Shown in pieces: positions 28,106 through 38,462 of a DNA stretch of 64,000 nucleotides (position 1 is the stretch's first letter; every line of letters starts with the position of its first letter). The DNA comes from Cytophagales bacterium (GTDB lineage: Bacteria > Bacteroidota > Bacteroidia > Cytophagales > Cyclobacteriaceae): contig JAKSDO010000278.1 in assembly GCA_022360055.1 (NCBI GenBank), positions 1-64,000 of the forward strand. The letters run 5' to 3'. Both the position numbers and the translations under genes were made by a program. The notes under the pieces are model-generated. The model was not told the DNA's origin, did not search any database, and worked only from the letters and a program-made list of their open reading frames with translations.

Positions 28106-28139
28106 TTTATATGGAATTTTAGTAATTTGACGAAAAAAG

Positions 28140-28170
28140 GAGTGGGATTTAATATACCCACTCTATTTTT
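28140..28170 (+). terminator. Intrinsic terminator after SusD (PUL 1)
   Basis: GAGTGGG (28140-28146) pairs with CCCACTC (28157-28163) over 7 perfect pairs, followed by TATTTTTTT. It should end or reduce transcription from susCD before the two sulfatase genes. Confidence 0.8.
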
Positions 28171-28235
28171 TTGGAGCCAATCAGCAGATGATTGCCGTAA
28201 CTGATTTGTAATGTAAATTAATTTAAAATCGATCA

Positions 28236-29675
28236 ATGAAGAATTTCTTTGGAATGAGCGTAATTGGAAATAGGTTTACAATACTTTTATTACTTGCATT
28301 TGTAGCACCCTCGTTCAGTTTTGAGGCAAAAAAACCGAATTTCATCATTTTTCTGGTAGATGATCTTGGGTGGAAAGATGTAGGATATATGGGAAGCAAT
28401 TTTTATCAAACACCGCACATAGATCATATGGCAGAAGAAGGGATGATATTTACGAATGCTTACGCTAATGCCTCGAATTGTGCCCCTACGAGGGCATGTT
28501 TGATGAGCGGGATGTACTCGACCAGGCACGGCGTATATACTGTTGGCGATCCTGCCCGTGGAAAGACGGAAAACCGGATGTTAATTCCTGAGAAAAACAA
28601 GACAACTTTAGACGGTAAGTTTATCACCCTGGCCGAGGCCCTTAAAGAAAATGGATACATCACCTGCCATGTTGGGAAATGGCATTTGGGTGCGGATGAG
28701 TACACATCACCCGAAGCACAGGGATTTGACGTAAATATCGGAGGGAACCATGCCGGTCATCCTCGATCTTATTTTAGCCCCTATAAAAACCCAAATCTTC
28801 CGGATGTCCTGCATGGAGAGTATCTCACGGACCGCCTGACAGATGAAGCATTAAAATTTATTGATGAAAGCAAGGAAAATCCATTCTTCCTGTATTTTGC
28901 TCATTATGCTGTGCACACACCGATACAAGCCAAATCTGCGTTGATCGAAAAGTACGAAAATAAAAAGGGTGACCTCGGGCAGGATAATCCGAAATATGCC
29001 GCCATGATAGAGAGTACGGATCAAAGTTTAGGCAGAATATTGAAGAAACTTGATGACTTGGATCTTGATAGAAATACCGTTGTTATTTTCTTTTCGGATA
29101 ATGGTGGTCATGGTGGTGTGACAACACACTATCCGTTAAGAGGATCAAAGGGAATGTTGTACGAAGGCGGTTGCAGGGAACCGATGATTGTGAGATGGCC
29201 GGGAAGAATACAAGCCGGTACGATAAATGAAGAAGTAGTAATGGGGATGGATTTTTATCCTACGCTGGTCGAACTTGCCGGGGGAAACGCTGAAAAATAC
29301 GGTACTGACGGAGAGAGCCTTGTCCCTTTGTTATTTGAGACAGGAGTCTTGGCTAGAGAGGCGGTGTTCTGGCATTTTCCGGCATACCTGCAATCCTACA
29401 AGGGAATAAAGAACCCGCAAGACCTTGTAAAAGGCTGGCGAGCTGTTCCGTCCGGGGCCATAAGAAAAGGGGACTGGAAATTAATTGAAGATTTTGAAGA
29501 TGGATCTTTGCAACTTTTTAATCTCAAGGATGATATTTCCGAAAGCACCAATCTTGCCAAGTCAATGCCGGAGAAAAGAGAAGAGCTACTTCATGATTTA
29601 AGACAATGGAGAGATCATGTCAACGCTCCGGTCCCCCAAAAGCGCAATCCTGGATACCGCATGAAAAAAGAATAA
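28236..29675 (+). CDS. Exported sulfatase (S1 family)
   Basis: 479 aa with a signal peptide (cleavage near APSFSFEAK). Asp42-Asp43 are in VDDLGWKDVG, and the formylglycine motif is CAPTR at Cys82 in ASNCAPTRACLMSGMYSTRH. CHVGKWHLG and FFSDNGGHGG complete the active site. The compact length and the SGMYSTRHG pattern recall S1_16-type enzymes. It follows the terminator after SusD, so it may have a separate promoter, and it lies 36 nt before a second sulfatase gene. Confidence 0.92.
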   Translation: MKNFFGMSVIGNRFTILLLLAFVAPSFSFEAKKPNFIIFLVDDLGWKDVGYMGSNFYQTPHIDHMAEEGMIFTNAYANASNCAPTRACLMSGMYSTRHGVYTVGDPARGKTENRMLIPEKNKTTLDGKFITLAEALKENGYITCHVGKWHLGADEYTSPEAQGFDVNIGGNHAGHPRSYFSPYKNPNLPDVLHGEYLTDRLTDEALKFIDESKENPFFLYFAHYAVHTPIQAKSALIEKYENKKGDLGQDNPKYAAMIESTDQSLGRILKKLDDLDLDRNTVVIFFSDNGGHGGVTTHYPLRGSKGMLYEGGCREPMIVRWPGRIQAGTINEEVVMGMDFYPTLVELAGGNAEKYGTDGESLVPLLFETGVLAREAVFWHFPAYLQSYKGIKNPQDLVKGWRAVPSGAIRKGDWKLIEDFEDGSLQLFNLKDDISESTNLAKSMPEKREELLHDLRQWRDHVNAPVPQKRNPGYRMKKE

Positions 29676-29711
29676 ATAGTCACTTAAAAGTTGAATGGCA
29701 ACGATAATAAT

Positions 29712-31286
29712 ATGAAGAATAACTTTCAGTGTTCAAAATATAAAGGTGCTTGTACAATTGTTGTAATGGTATTGGCGCTGTTTTCCGGGTGTGTCGCTCA
29801 AGAAAAAGCAGAAAAACCGAATATTATTTACATACTTGCCGATGACCTCGGTTATGCGGAACTCGGTTGTTATGGCCAGGAATTAATCGAAACCCCGCAT
29901 TTGGATAAGTTGGCGAACAGCGGCATGCGATTTACCCAGCATTATTCCGGGGCGCCGGTTTGTGCACCTTCAAGATGTGTGCTGTTGACCGGGCAGCATT
30001 CAGGGCATGCCTATATTCGTGGCAACGACGAATGGGGCTCGCGAGGCGATGTCTGGGATTTTGCAAAAGCAGTCGATGACCCCAATCTTGAAGGCCAAAG
30101 GCCCATCCCGGATAATATCCCAACCATCGGCAATATATTGCAGCAGGCCGGGTATAAGACTGCTGTTGTCGGTAAATGGGGATTGGGTGCACCATTGACA
30201 GATGGTATCCCGAATAACCGCGGGTTTGATTTCTTTTATGGATATAACTGCCAGCGGCAGGCCCATACGCTGTATCCGAAACACCTCTGGAAAAACAAAG
30301 AAAAGGTATGGCTGAATAATGAATTGGTCGTTCCGGGAACGAAACTGGACAAGCGTGCAGATCCCAAGGCTCAGGAGAGTTATGCTAAATACTTTCAGAA
30401 GGATTATGCTCCCAAGTTAATGCAGGATGAGGTCTTGGGTTTTATAGAGCAAAATCAGAATTCACCCTTTTTCATATATTACGCAACGCCATTGACACAC
30501 GCACCTCTGCAAGTGCCACGGGAGTATATCGAAAAATATGTGGAGAAATTTGGAGATGAAGAACCATATATGGGCAATAAAGGTTACTTTCCCGCACGCT
30601 ATCCGAGAGCCACTTATGCGGCCATGGTTTCATACCTGGATGTTCAGGTGGGTGAAATTGTAGAAAAACTCAAGGTCCTTGGATTATATGAGAATACACT
30701 GATCATGTTCAGTAGCGACAACGGTCCGACATACAACGGAGGTACCGATTCTCCGTACTTCGATAGTGCCAAACCTTTCAAAAGTGAGCGTGGCCGGGGC
30801 AAGGGATATACCCATGAAGGAGGGATCCGTGTGCCAATGATTGCCAGTTGGCATAAAATGATTGAGCCAGGCTCTACAAGTGATCTGATAAGTGCTTTTT
30901 GGGATGTGTTGCCTACCTTGGCAGAAGTTGCAGGGGTGGAGGCACCGGCGAACATTGATGGAATTAGCTTTTTACCGGAGTTGCTTAATCGCGGAGAACA
31001 AAAAGAACATGAGTTTTTGTACTGGGAATTTCCGGCTTACCATGGTCAACAAGCGATAAGAATGGGGGATTGGAAAGGAATAAGAAAGAACATTTTCAAA
31101 GGTAATCTGGAGATTGAACTTTACAATTTGGCAAATGACCCAAGAGAAGAGAAAAATGTAGCTTCGGAAAACCCGGAGATCATAGAGCGTATGACGTACC
31201 TACTTAAACATGAACATACATCGGCATCACTCGACCGGTTTAAAATAGAACAACTTGGAGATGTGAAAAGCACAAAAAGCGAATGA
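29712..31286 (+). CDS. Lipoprotein arylsulfatase (S1 family)
   Basis: 524 aa from the ATG at 29712; a TTG at 29691 would add seven residues. Lipobox LFSGC (Cys27) predicts a lipoprotein. Asp44-Asp45 lie in LADDLGYAELG, and CAPSR starts at Cys84 (APVCAPSRCVLLTGQHSGHA). VVGKWGLGAP and MFSSDNGPTYNGGTD follow the family order. It resembles N-acetylgalactosamine- or choline-sulfatase-like S1 enzymes in size. It is co-directional with and only 36 nt downstream of the 28236-29675 sulfatase gene. Confidence 0.92.
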   Translation: MKNNFQCSKYKGACTIVVMVLALFSGCVAQEKAEKPNIIYILADDLGYAELGCYGQELIETPHLDKLANSGMRFTQHYSGAPVCAPSRCVLLTGQHSGHAYIRGNDEWGSRGDVWDFAKAVDDPNLEGQRPIPDNIPTIGNILQQAGYKTAVVGKWGLGAPLTDGIPNNRGFDFFYGYNCQRQAHTLYPKHLWKNKEKVWLNNELVVPGTKLDKRADPKAQESYAKYFQKDYAPKLMQDEVLGFIEQNQNSPFFIYYATPLTHAPLQVPREYIEKYVEKFGDEEPYMGNKGYFPARYPRATYAAMVSYLDVQVGEIVEKLKVLGLYENTLIMFSSDNGPTYNGGTDSPYFDSAKPFKSERGRGKGYTHEGGIRVPMIASWHKMIEPGSTSDLISAFWDVLPTLAEVAGVEAPANIDGISFLPELLNRGEQKEHEFLYWEFPAYHGQQAIRMGDWKGIRKNIFKGNLEIELYNLANDPREEKNVASENPEIIERMTYLLKHEHTSASLDRFKIEQLGDVKSTKSE

Positions 31287-31433
31287 GGTCTAATCCCGGA
31301 TCTCGTATGCATTGAAAATCAGTTGATCAAAGTTGAAGATTACCGTTTTTAACCGGCCTAATTCGCATCTTTCATTTTATTTTAACTTATAATTGTACAC
31401 ATTTGGGTTTTTGTCTTACCTGAGCATAAGCCT

Positions 31434-31997
31434 GTGAATGAGGCCGAACTGAGAAGATTGATTCAATTGATGGAAAAAAATGATGGAAGGGCATTTGAAG
31501 AATTTTTTAATCTGCTCTATCCAAGGTTCTATCGATATGCCTTTTTATACCTCAAATCGGATGTTGTATGCGAGGAGTTGGTTTCGGATGTGTTTTTAAA
31601 GCTTTGGAGAGCAAGGGATAAGCTCAATGAGGTAAAGCAACTGGAATTTTACCTTTTTCGTTCGGTCAAAAACCAGGTATTGACTTACGCCAAAAAGAAA
31701 TCAAAAAATACGGAGGAGCTCACGGATTTCTTTCAATCAGATCTTGTTGAAGTCGAGCAACCCGATAACCTGTTGATATCTGCGGAGCTTTTCAAAAAAA
31801 TCGAGCAGGCCATCGGTGCTCTTCCGGACAAATGTCAGACCATTTACAGGATGGTTCGAGAAGATGGTTTGAGTTATACACAAGTAGCTTCTTTATTGGA
31901 CATATCTCCCAAAACTGTTGAAAACCAAATGGGAATAGCCCTGAAAAAGCTCAGACGAGTCGTCGTCGAATACAATAAGGACACTTCAAAATTCTGA
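31434..31997 (+). CDS. ECF sigma factor (FecI/RpoE type) of PUL 2
   Basis: 187 aa from a GTG start at 31434 (MNEAELRRLIQL); no ATG fits better, since the next in-frame one at 31470 would delete part of region 2. Region 2 spans FEEFFNLLYPRFYRYAFLYL to DVFLKLWRARDK, and region 4 includes GLSYTQVASLLDISPKTVEN. It is similar in layout to the PUL 1 sigma factor but clearly divergent in sequence, so each locus probably has its own pair. Confidence 0.92.
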   Translation: MNEAELRRLIQLMEKNDGRAFEEFFNLLYPRFYRYAFLYLKSDVVCEELVSDVFLKLWRARDKLNEVKQLEFYLFRSVKNQVLTYAKKKSKNTEELTDFFQSDLVEVEQPDNLLISAELFKKIEQAIGALPDKCQTIYRMVREDGLSYTQVASLLDISPKTVENQMGIALKKLRRVVVEYNKDTSKF

Positions 31998-32065
31998 TTT
32001 TTTTCATCACCTCTTTGGGGGTGCTGGGCATTTCTTTAGTTATCTAAATCAAACGCCAGGCAAAA

Positions 32066-33076
32066 TTGGGAGAATTCGAGGAAATACTTTTCAGAAAACT
32101 CACAGGTGAAATCACCCGGACTGAGGAACTGAAATTTCAGGAGTGGATGCAAAAATCCACGGAAAATGAATTGCTTTTCAGAAGGTTGACGGATGCCTAC
32201 AAAGAAGGCATGCCAAAAACCAAGGTCAAAGGGCAAAAATCCACGTTTGCCAGAATTTCCAGGCAATTGGATTTTGAGGAGGTTGTGGTGCACACTCCGG
32301 CATCGACATTTAATTCCTTGAATTGGAAGTATCTTTTAAGAGTCGCTGCAATTTTGGTCGTATTGGTCGGAGTAATAGGTGTTTTTGATTTTATAAGACG
32401 CGACGTTGAAACCGATCCCGTTACGGATACGGTAGAAATTACAGCCAAGCGCAATCCCGCCGGCCGGAAAACAAGAATAAATCTCCCGGACGGTTCCGTT
32501 TGCTGGCTGAATTCGGAAAGCGAAATAAAATACATATCAAATTTCTCCGATACCTCCAGGATTGTTTACCTTGAAGGGGAAGCCTATTTTGAAGTTTCAA
32601 AAGATCGTCATCGGCCATTCAGAGTTCACACTTCCGAAATGCTGGTTACAGCCCTGGGAACCGCATTTAACGTCAGCTCTTTCCCTGAGGATAATTTTGA
32701 GCATGTGGGGCTGCTCAATGGCAGGATTTCCGTGCAGTGCCGGGATACATTATTTAGGGAAATCTTGCCGGGTCGGGGAGTGGAGTTTGACAAGGTGATG
32801 AGCAAATCCAGCCATACTGAGATCGATGTCTCCAATATTTCTGCCTGGAAGGATGGCATTCTTGATTTTAACGCTGAAACTTTTGCATCCATTTATCCGC
32901 AGTTGGAGCGCTGGTATGGCGTTGCAATACATATCCGGGGAGATTTTCCGGAGCAGCTTGTTTATACGGGGCGCTTCAAAAATGAACTTTTAATTAATGT
33001 GCTGGAGAGTATGAGTTATGGATATCATTTTGATTTTAAGATCGAAGGTAAACATGTAGAAATAACATTTAACTAA
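32066..33076 (+). CDS. FecR-like anti-sigma factor of PUL 2
   Basis: 336 aa. The start is a TTG at 32066, because an in-frame stop lies at 32045-32047 and no ATG occurs nearby. The layout is N-terminal sigma-binding part, one membrane helix (LRVAAILVVLVGVIGVFDFI), FecR domain with LPDGSVCWLNSESEI and YLEGEAYFEVSKDRHRPF, and C-terminal DUF4974 (ASIYPQLERWYGVAIHIRG). It mediates signalling from the adjacent SusC STN domain. Confidence 0.92.
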   Translation: MGEFEEILFRKLTGEITRTEELKFQEWMQKSTENELLFRRLTDAYKEGMPKTKVKGQKSTFARISRQLDFEEVVVHTPASTFNSLNWKYLLRVAAILVVLVGVIGVFDFIRRDVETDPVTDTVEITAKRNPAGRKTRINLPDGSVCWLNSESEIKYISNFSDTSRIVYLEGEAYFEVSKDRHRPFRVHTSEMLVTALGTAFNVSSFPEDNFEHVGLLNGRISVQCRDTLFREILPGRGVEFDKVMSKSSHTEIDVSNISAWKDGILDFNAETFASIYPQLERWYGVAIHIRGDFPEQLVYTGRFKNELLINVLESMSYGYHFDFKIEGKHVEITFN

Positions 33077-33112
33077 AACATCGCCTATGAAGAAAAAAAA
33101 TCAATGAAAAAA

Positions 33113-33135
33113 ACCGGTAGCTACCAACTACCGGT
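33113..33135 (+). terminator. Hairpin between FecR and SusC genes of PUL 2
   Basis: ACCGGTAG (33113-33120) and CTACCGGT (33128-33135) form a perfect 8-bp stem with a 7-nt loop. No long T-run follows, so it may be an attenuator or RNA-stability element rather than a full terminator. It is in the same place as the hairpin at 22733-22762. Confidence 0.5.
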
Positions 33136-33198
33136 CCTAAATCACCGGAATTGTCCTTCCGGCAAATAAATTTTGTTTAATAAAATTCATTTAAAATT

Positions 33199-36100
33199 AT
33201 GAAAAACAATTTACTGCGGCAATTAATTATGATGTCGAAATTTACAACGTATGGAGTTTTCCTGCAATGCCTGTTTATTGGTGTATTGTTGGCATCGGAT
33301 ATAAGCGCACAACAGGTCCGGACGGTGAACGAAGTAACCGTACAATTATACGGAAATGAACTTACGATAAACGAAGCATTCAGGCAGATCGAAGCTTCAA
33401 CGGATTTTCAGTTTTCGTATTATCCCAAAGATTTTGATGCGAATCAAAAAATCAACCTAAAGAAAAAAGCTCAAAAAGTGGGCGATATTCTTTTACATAT
33501 CAGCAGAGAGGCAAACCTTTCTTTCAAACAAATAAATAATAACATCAATGTGCGGGTGAGAAAAAACATTGATAAAAAGGAAATTGTAGAAGTAATCATC
33601 CAGGGCATTACCATTACGGGCACAGTCACCGCCTCGGAAAATAACGAGGGACTTCCCGGGGTAAACGTGATTGTAAAAGGAACTTCCCAGGGCACGGTCA
33701 CCGATGTTGAGGGCAATTATTCGCTGGAAGTCCCCGGCGAAGCATCAGTATTGGTTTTCAGTTCAGTCGGATATCTGCAAGAAGAAGCTCAGGTCGGCAC
33801 TCAGACCATCATCGATATTTCCATGGTGCAGGATATCACATCGCTCGATGAAATTGTTGTGGTTGGCTACGGCACACAAAAAAAGATCAATCTCACCGGA
33901 GCTGTGGATGTTGTGACGGAAGACCAGATTGCTTCCAGGCCGGTTTCAAATCTTTCGGAAGCCTTGCAAGGGGCGTCTCCAAATTTAAATCTGACCTCTA
34001 CCGGATGGGATGGAGAGCCGGGTGGTGAGATGAATGTAGATATCCGGGGATTGGGTTCATTGACCGGAAATTCATCTCCGTATATTTTAATTGATGGAGT
34101 CCCGATGGATATGAACCAAATAAATCCGGCCGACATCGAATCAATTTCTGTCTTAAAAGACGCTGCCGCATCAGCTATCTACGGTGCACGGGCTCCCTAT
34201 GGTGTGATACTGATCACTACTAAAAAAGGTAAAATGGACGAAAAGGTGAGCGTCAATTATTCGAACAATATTTCTTTTTCGAGCCCATTGGGATTGCCTC
34301 ACATGGCCAATTCATTGATTTATGTCACGGCACATGACCAGGCGAGTATAAATGCGGGTTTGGCGGCAAATTTTACAGATGAAAATTATGACAGAATAAG
34401 GCAGTACATGGCTGGGGAGATTACCGAAGAAACCTGGCTGTTGCCAGATGGCAGCGATTGGGCCGGAAACGGGATATGGAGCATCGCGGGAAATGGCGAC
34501 AACGATTGGATGTATATATATTATGACGATATGGTGATGCGACAAAAACATGACCTGAGTGTCCGGGGAGGCGGAAAGAACAACTCATATTTTATCTCAG
34601 CCGGATTTTGGGATCAACCGGGAGAGCTGGCCATAGGAGATCAGTTTTATAAAAGGTATAACCTTACCTCCAACTTGCAGACCCGGGCAACAAAATGGTT
34701 GACGGTAGATTTTAATACCAAATTTATCCGTGAACACAATCAATACTTCAATACACGGCAAGGTTGGAATAGATCGACAATGTATCATAATTTTGCAAGA
34801 ACAAATGCATTCAGACCAAAAGTCCTTCCTAATGGGGAGTATTCCAATATATCTTATATCCCGATGCTTAATGGCGGAAAAGAAAATGAGTGGACGAACA
34901 CCTATCTACTGTCTTTAAGAGCATCGTTCGAACCTGTAAAGGACTGGGTCACCACAATCAGTTATAACTACCGGAACATTACTACGCGAAATGACGACAA
35001 CGAGGAAACAGTATATGGTTCCAAGCCAAATGGAGATCAATATGTGATTGCATATCCCATAAGCTCATTTGCCACGACTTTTCAGGATGGATTGTATCAA
35101 ATGTTCAATGCCGTATCTTCCTATGGAAAATCATTTGGCAGTCATGATTTTAATGTAATGGTCGGGTATGAACAGGAATTGCTTCAGCGCAACGACCTGT
35201 GGGGAAAGAAAAACGAGATACTTACACGAAACGTGCCTTCGATTAGTACCTCTACCGGAGAATTTTTTCTGGACGACACAAAATCTCATTGGGGCACACA
35301 AGGTTTTTTTGGCCGGTTTAACTATAACTATAACGAAAAATACCTGGTTGAAATAAACGCGCGATACGATGGCTCTTCAAGATTTTCAAAAGATTCGCGG
35401 TGGGGATTTTTTCCATCCTTTTCACTGGGCTATAATATTGCCCAGGAGGATTTCTGGACTGCTCTGGAACCATATGTCGACAACCTCAAATTTAGATTTT
35501 CCTACGGTTCACTTGGAAATCAAAATGTGGGCAACTACCTATACTTATCTACCCTTGGCATACGAACCGATCTCGGGTGGATAATTGGCGAAGAACGTCC
35601 CAATTATACGATAGCGCCGGACCTTGTCAGCGACCAGTTGACGTGGGAAACCTCCACAACGACCAATTTTGGGATGGATGCCTCTTTTCTGGAAAGCCGT
35701 TTGGGTGTTACTTTTGATGTATATACCAGAATTACAAGCGAAATGTTTGGCCCTGCCGAAGCATTGCCAAGGACCTTGGGAACGGATGTTCCTCCGACAA
35801 ATAATGCCACATTGAAAACCAATGGATTTGAACTGGTATTAACCTGGCAGGACGAATTGGGTGATAATTTTACTTATAATGTGCGAGGCATTCTCGCGGA
35901 TAATGTATCGGAAGTAACGGAATACAACAACCCGACAAAAACTCTGAGTACCTGGTATGAGGGCGCCAGAACCGGAGAGATCTGGGGATTGCAGACTGCC
36001 GGGATTTATCAATCGGATGATGAAGCGGAAGCAGGACCGGATCAAACTCTTTTTTATCCGATCTGGGGAGCTGGTGATATTCACTACAGGGATATTGACG

Positions 36101-36705
36101 GGGACAATGTCATTACCAGGGGCACCTGGACTGCCGATGATTCGGGAGACTATTCAATAATTGGCAATAACAGCCCGCGGTTCACTTATGGTTTATCAGC
36201 CGGAGCGAGTTGGAAAGGTTTCGATTTCAGTATGTTCTGGCAAGGCGTGGCGAAAAGAGACTATGCCTTTAATAGCGGCGACATGATGTTTTACGGGTTT
36301 AATGGGCATCAATGGTGGGGCATGAATGTATGGGAAGAGACTGTAGATTACTGGAGACCGGCAAACGAAACGAATGCTCTTGGCCCTAATGTGGATGCCT
36401 ATTATCCAAAACCGTATTTATCAAAACAAGACTACAAAAACAAGGAAATACAAACCCGTTATATGCAAAACGCTGCTTACCTGAGGTTGAAAAACCTTAC
36501 ATTCGGGTACACATTGCCTCCCGAGATTTCATCAAAAATAAGGTTGAGCAATGCCAGGATCTTTGTGTCCGGGGAAAACCTGTTGACATTTACAAAGCTG
36601 ACGAAACAATTTGATCCGGAAGCTTTGAGTAATATTGGTTGGGGAGTCGGAAAGGTGCATCCTTTACGCAGGGTATATGCAGTGGGCTTGAGTCTAACAT
36701 TTTAA
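33199..36705 (+). CDS. SusC-like TonB-dependent outer-membrane transporter with STN domain (PUL 2)
   Basis: 1168 aa. The signal peptide ends near SDISAQQ. The STN domain is at ~45-110, then comes the carboxypeptidase-regulatory-like domain (ITGTVTASENNEGLPGVNVI), LDEIVVVGYGTQKK, the plug and a barrel ending in VGLSLTF. The first ~100 residues after the STN domain match the first SusC almost exactly, while the barrels differ greatly. The SusD gene starts 11 nt after the stop. Confidence 0.96.
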   Translation: MKNNLLRQLIMMSKFTTYGVFLQCLFIGVLLASDISAQQVRTVNEVTVQLYGNELTINEAFRQIEASTDFQFSYYPKDFDANQKINLKKKAQKVGDILLHISREANLSFKQINNNINVRVRKNIDKKEIVEVIIQGITITGTVTASENNEGLPGVNVIVKGTSQGTVTDVEGNYSLEVPGEASVLVFSSVGYLQEEAQVGTQTIIDISMVQDITSLDEIVVVGYGTQKKINLTGAVDVVTEDQIASRPVSNLSEALQGASPNLNLTSTGWDGEPGGEMNVDIRGLGSLTGNSSPYILIDGVPMDMNQINPADIESISVLKDAAASAIYGARAPYGVILITTKKGKMDEKVSVNYSNNISFSSPLGLPHMANSLIYVTAHDQASINAGLAANFTDENYDRIRQYMAGEITEETWLLPDGSDWAGNGIWSIAGNGDNDWMYIYYDDMVMRQKHDLSVRGGGKNNSYFISAGFWDQPGELAIGDQFYKRYNLTSNLQTRATKWLTVDFNTKFIREHNQYFNTRQGWNRSTMYHNFARTNAFRPKVLPNGEYSNISYIPMLNGGKENEWTNTYLLSLRASFEPVKDWVTTISYNYRNITTRNDDNEETVYGSKPNGDQYVIAYPISSFATTFQDGLYQMFNAVSSYGKSFGSHDFNVMVGYEQELLQRNDLWGKKNEILTRNVPSISTSTGEFFLDDTKSHWGTQGFFGRFNYNYNEKYLVEINARYDGSSRFSKDSRWGFFPSFSLGYNIAQEDFWTALEPYVDNLKFRFSYGSLGNQNVGNYLYLSTLGIRTDLGWIIGEERPNYTIAPDLVSDQLTWETSTTTNFGMDASFLESRLGVTFDVYTRITSEMFGPAEALPRTLGTDVPPTNNATLKTNGFELVLTWQDELGDNFTYNVRGILADNVSEVTEYNNPTKTLSTWYEGARTGEIWGLQTAGIYQSDDEAEAGPDQTLFYPIWGAGDIHYRDIDGDNVITRGTWTADDSGDYSIIGNNSPRFTYGLSAGASWKGFDFSMFWQGVAKRDYAFNSGDMMFYGFNGHQWWGMNVWEETVDYWRPANETNALGPNVDAYYPKPYLSKQDYKNKEIQTRYMQNAAYLRLKNLTFGYTLPPEISSKIRLSNARIFVSGENLLTFTKLTKQFDPEALSNIGWGVGKVHPLRRVYAVGLSLTF

Positions 36706-36716
36706 AAATCAAAATC

Positions 36717-38462
36717 ATGAAATTCATAAGATACATATGCTTGGCAATCCTGTTTTTCATATCTCTTAGTGCTTGCGAGGATTATTTGGAGAGATATCCT
36801 CTGGACGAGATATCAACAGAAGACTATTGGAAGACGACAAGCGACCTTAAACTCTACGTTAACCAGTTTTATCCTTCGGCTTTTGCAGTCAGCGGATCCG
36901 ACAGGTACAATTTTATTTTTGAGTCGGACCTTCCAACGGACGACATGGTCTACATTGAAGCGGACCGGAGGTTGCAAGGCTCAAGAGTCGTTCCTGCAAC
37001 AGGAGGCTGGGACTACGGCACGATCCGAAGTTTGAATATCTTTTTGGGAAACTATCATAAAAGCGAGAGCAATTTCGAGGAATATAAGCAATACGTAGGT
37101 GAAGCGCGCTTTTTTAGGGCATTTTATTATTTTGATCTTGTTAAAGAGTATGGGGATGTACCTTGGATTGGTGAAGAACTTAATACAAGTTCCGAAGAAT
37201 TATACGAGGCGCGCACACCCCGCAACCAGGTAGTCGATTCAATTATCGCAGATCTTGATATAGCCATTGAACTTATGCCATCCGGCCGGCAGGAAGGAGG
37301 GACACGGTTAAGTAAAGAAATTGCGCAGCTTTTTAAATCAAGAGTTTGCCTTTACGAAGGAACCTGGGAGAAATATCATGTAAATGATCCTTTTGCAGCG
37401 GATGCCCCTGATCCGCAAAAGTATCTGCAATTGGCTGAACAAGAAGCTAATCATGTGATACAATCCGGATTGTACGACATTTATGCTCCGGGATCACCGG
37501 AATGGAATTATTTCTTTTTTGCAGATGTCGATTACGGAAGTAATCACGAGGTTCTTTTATGGAAAAAATACAATTTGGATTTGAGCCTGGGGCATGCCAG
37601 GCAGTTTCAAACAGCAACCGGAGGCTCAGGCGGAGTCGGCTTAACAAGATCATTGGCAGAAGCCTACCTTTGTACCGATGGTAAACCTATTTATCTGTCC
37701 AATGGTTCGCAAAATCCCTTGTATGCAGGTGATGATAATCTTCTTTACACCATTACCAATCGGGATCCGCGCATGATACAAACCATCTTTACCCCGGGAT
37801 TTCCGCTGCAGATAGTGGGTTCGGATACGACCAGATTTGTCAGACCTGCCGTAGACCAGGCAGCACATACCGTGAATCCCACCGGATACCAGATTAATAA
37901 AATACTGAATTTTGATCCGGTCCATCATGAAAGTCTCTCCACCTCAGCCGTAGGTTATACCGGATGGATTATCATGCGTTATGCCGAAGCCCTGCTTAAT
38001 TATGCGGAAGCAAAGGCAGAATTAGGAACGATTTCCCAGTCAGACATTGATAAGACGATTAAATTGCTGCGCGACCGTGTGGGCATGCCAAATCTGGTGA
38101 TTGCCGATATTGAAACAGATCCCAATTGGACTTTCCCGGATTTATCTCCGGTAATCAACGAAATAAGGAGAGAACGCAGAGTTGAATTGGTCGGAGAAGG
38201 TTTCAGGTGGGATGATATCGCCAGATGGGCAGCAGCGGATGAGCTCATTGTGAATAAACGACCCTTAGGGGGTAAATTTAATTCTGTGGATTACCCGGAT
38301 TTATCCGCCGATGATTTCAGTTTGACGGACGGATATTTCGACCCTTTGAAAGATCAACTGCCAGGTGGATACGGATTTGATCCGGATAGAGATTATCTAA
38401 GCCCGATTTCTACGGAGGAATTAACATTAAATCCGAATCTGGAGCAAAATCCCGGTTGGTAA
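36717..38462 (+). CDS. SusD-like glycan-binding lipoprotein (PUL 2)
   Basis: 581 aa from the ATG at 36717; the frame is open further upstream but that would run into susC. Lipobox SLSAC (Cys20) and the family start EDYLERYPLDEISTEDYW are clear. ARFFRAFYYFDLVKEYGDVP and EIRRERRVELVGEGFRWDDI are RagB/SusD signatures, and the C-terminus is LNPNLEQNPGW. It is the lid partner of the upstream SusC. Confidence 0.96.
   Translation: MKFIRYICLAILFFISLSACEDYLERYPLDEISTEDYWKTTSDLKLYVNQFYPSAFAVSGSDRYNFIFESDLPTDDMVYIEADRRLQGSRVVPATGGWDYGTIRSLNIFLGNYHKSESNFEEYKQYVGEARFFRAFYYFDLVKEYGDVPWIGEELNTSSEELYEARTPRNQVVDSIIADLDIAIELMPSGRQEGGTRLSKEIAQLFKSRVCLYEGTWEKYHVNDPFAADAPDPQKYLQLAEQEANHVIQSGLYDIYAPGSPEWNYFFFADVDYGSNHEVLLWKKYNLDLSLGHARQFQTATGGSGGVGLTRSLAEAYLCTDGKPIYLSNGSQNPLYAGDDNLLYTITNRDPRMIQTIFTPGFPLQIVGSDTTRFVRPAVDQAAHTVNPTGYQINKILNFDPVHHESLSTSAVGYTGWIIMRYAEALLNYAEAKAELGTISQSDIDKTIKLLRDRVGMPNLVIADIETDPNWTFPDLSPVINEIRRERRVELVGEGFRWDDIARWAAADELIVNKRPLGGKFNSVDYPDLSADDFSLTDGYFDPLKDQLPGGYGFDPDRDYLSPISTEELTLNPNLEQNPGW

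Noticed and set aside
23215-33895. The near-identical SusC cassette as a mobile element
   Set aside because: It is within coding frames, has no terminal repeats or transposase, and continues the protein domain structure on both sides.
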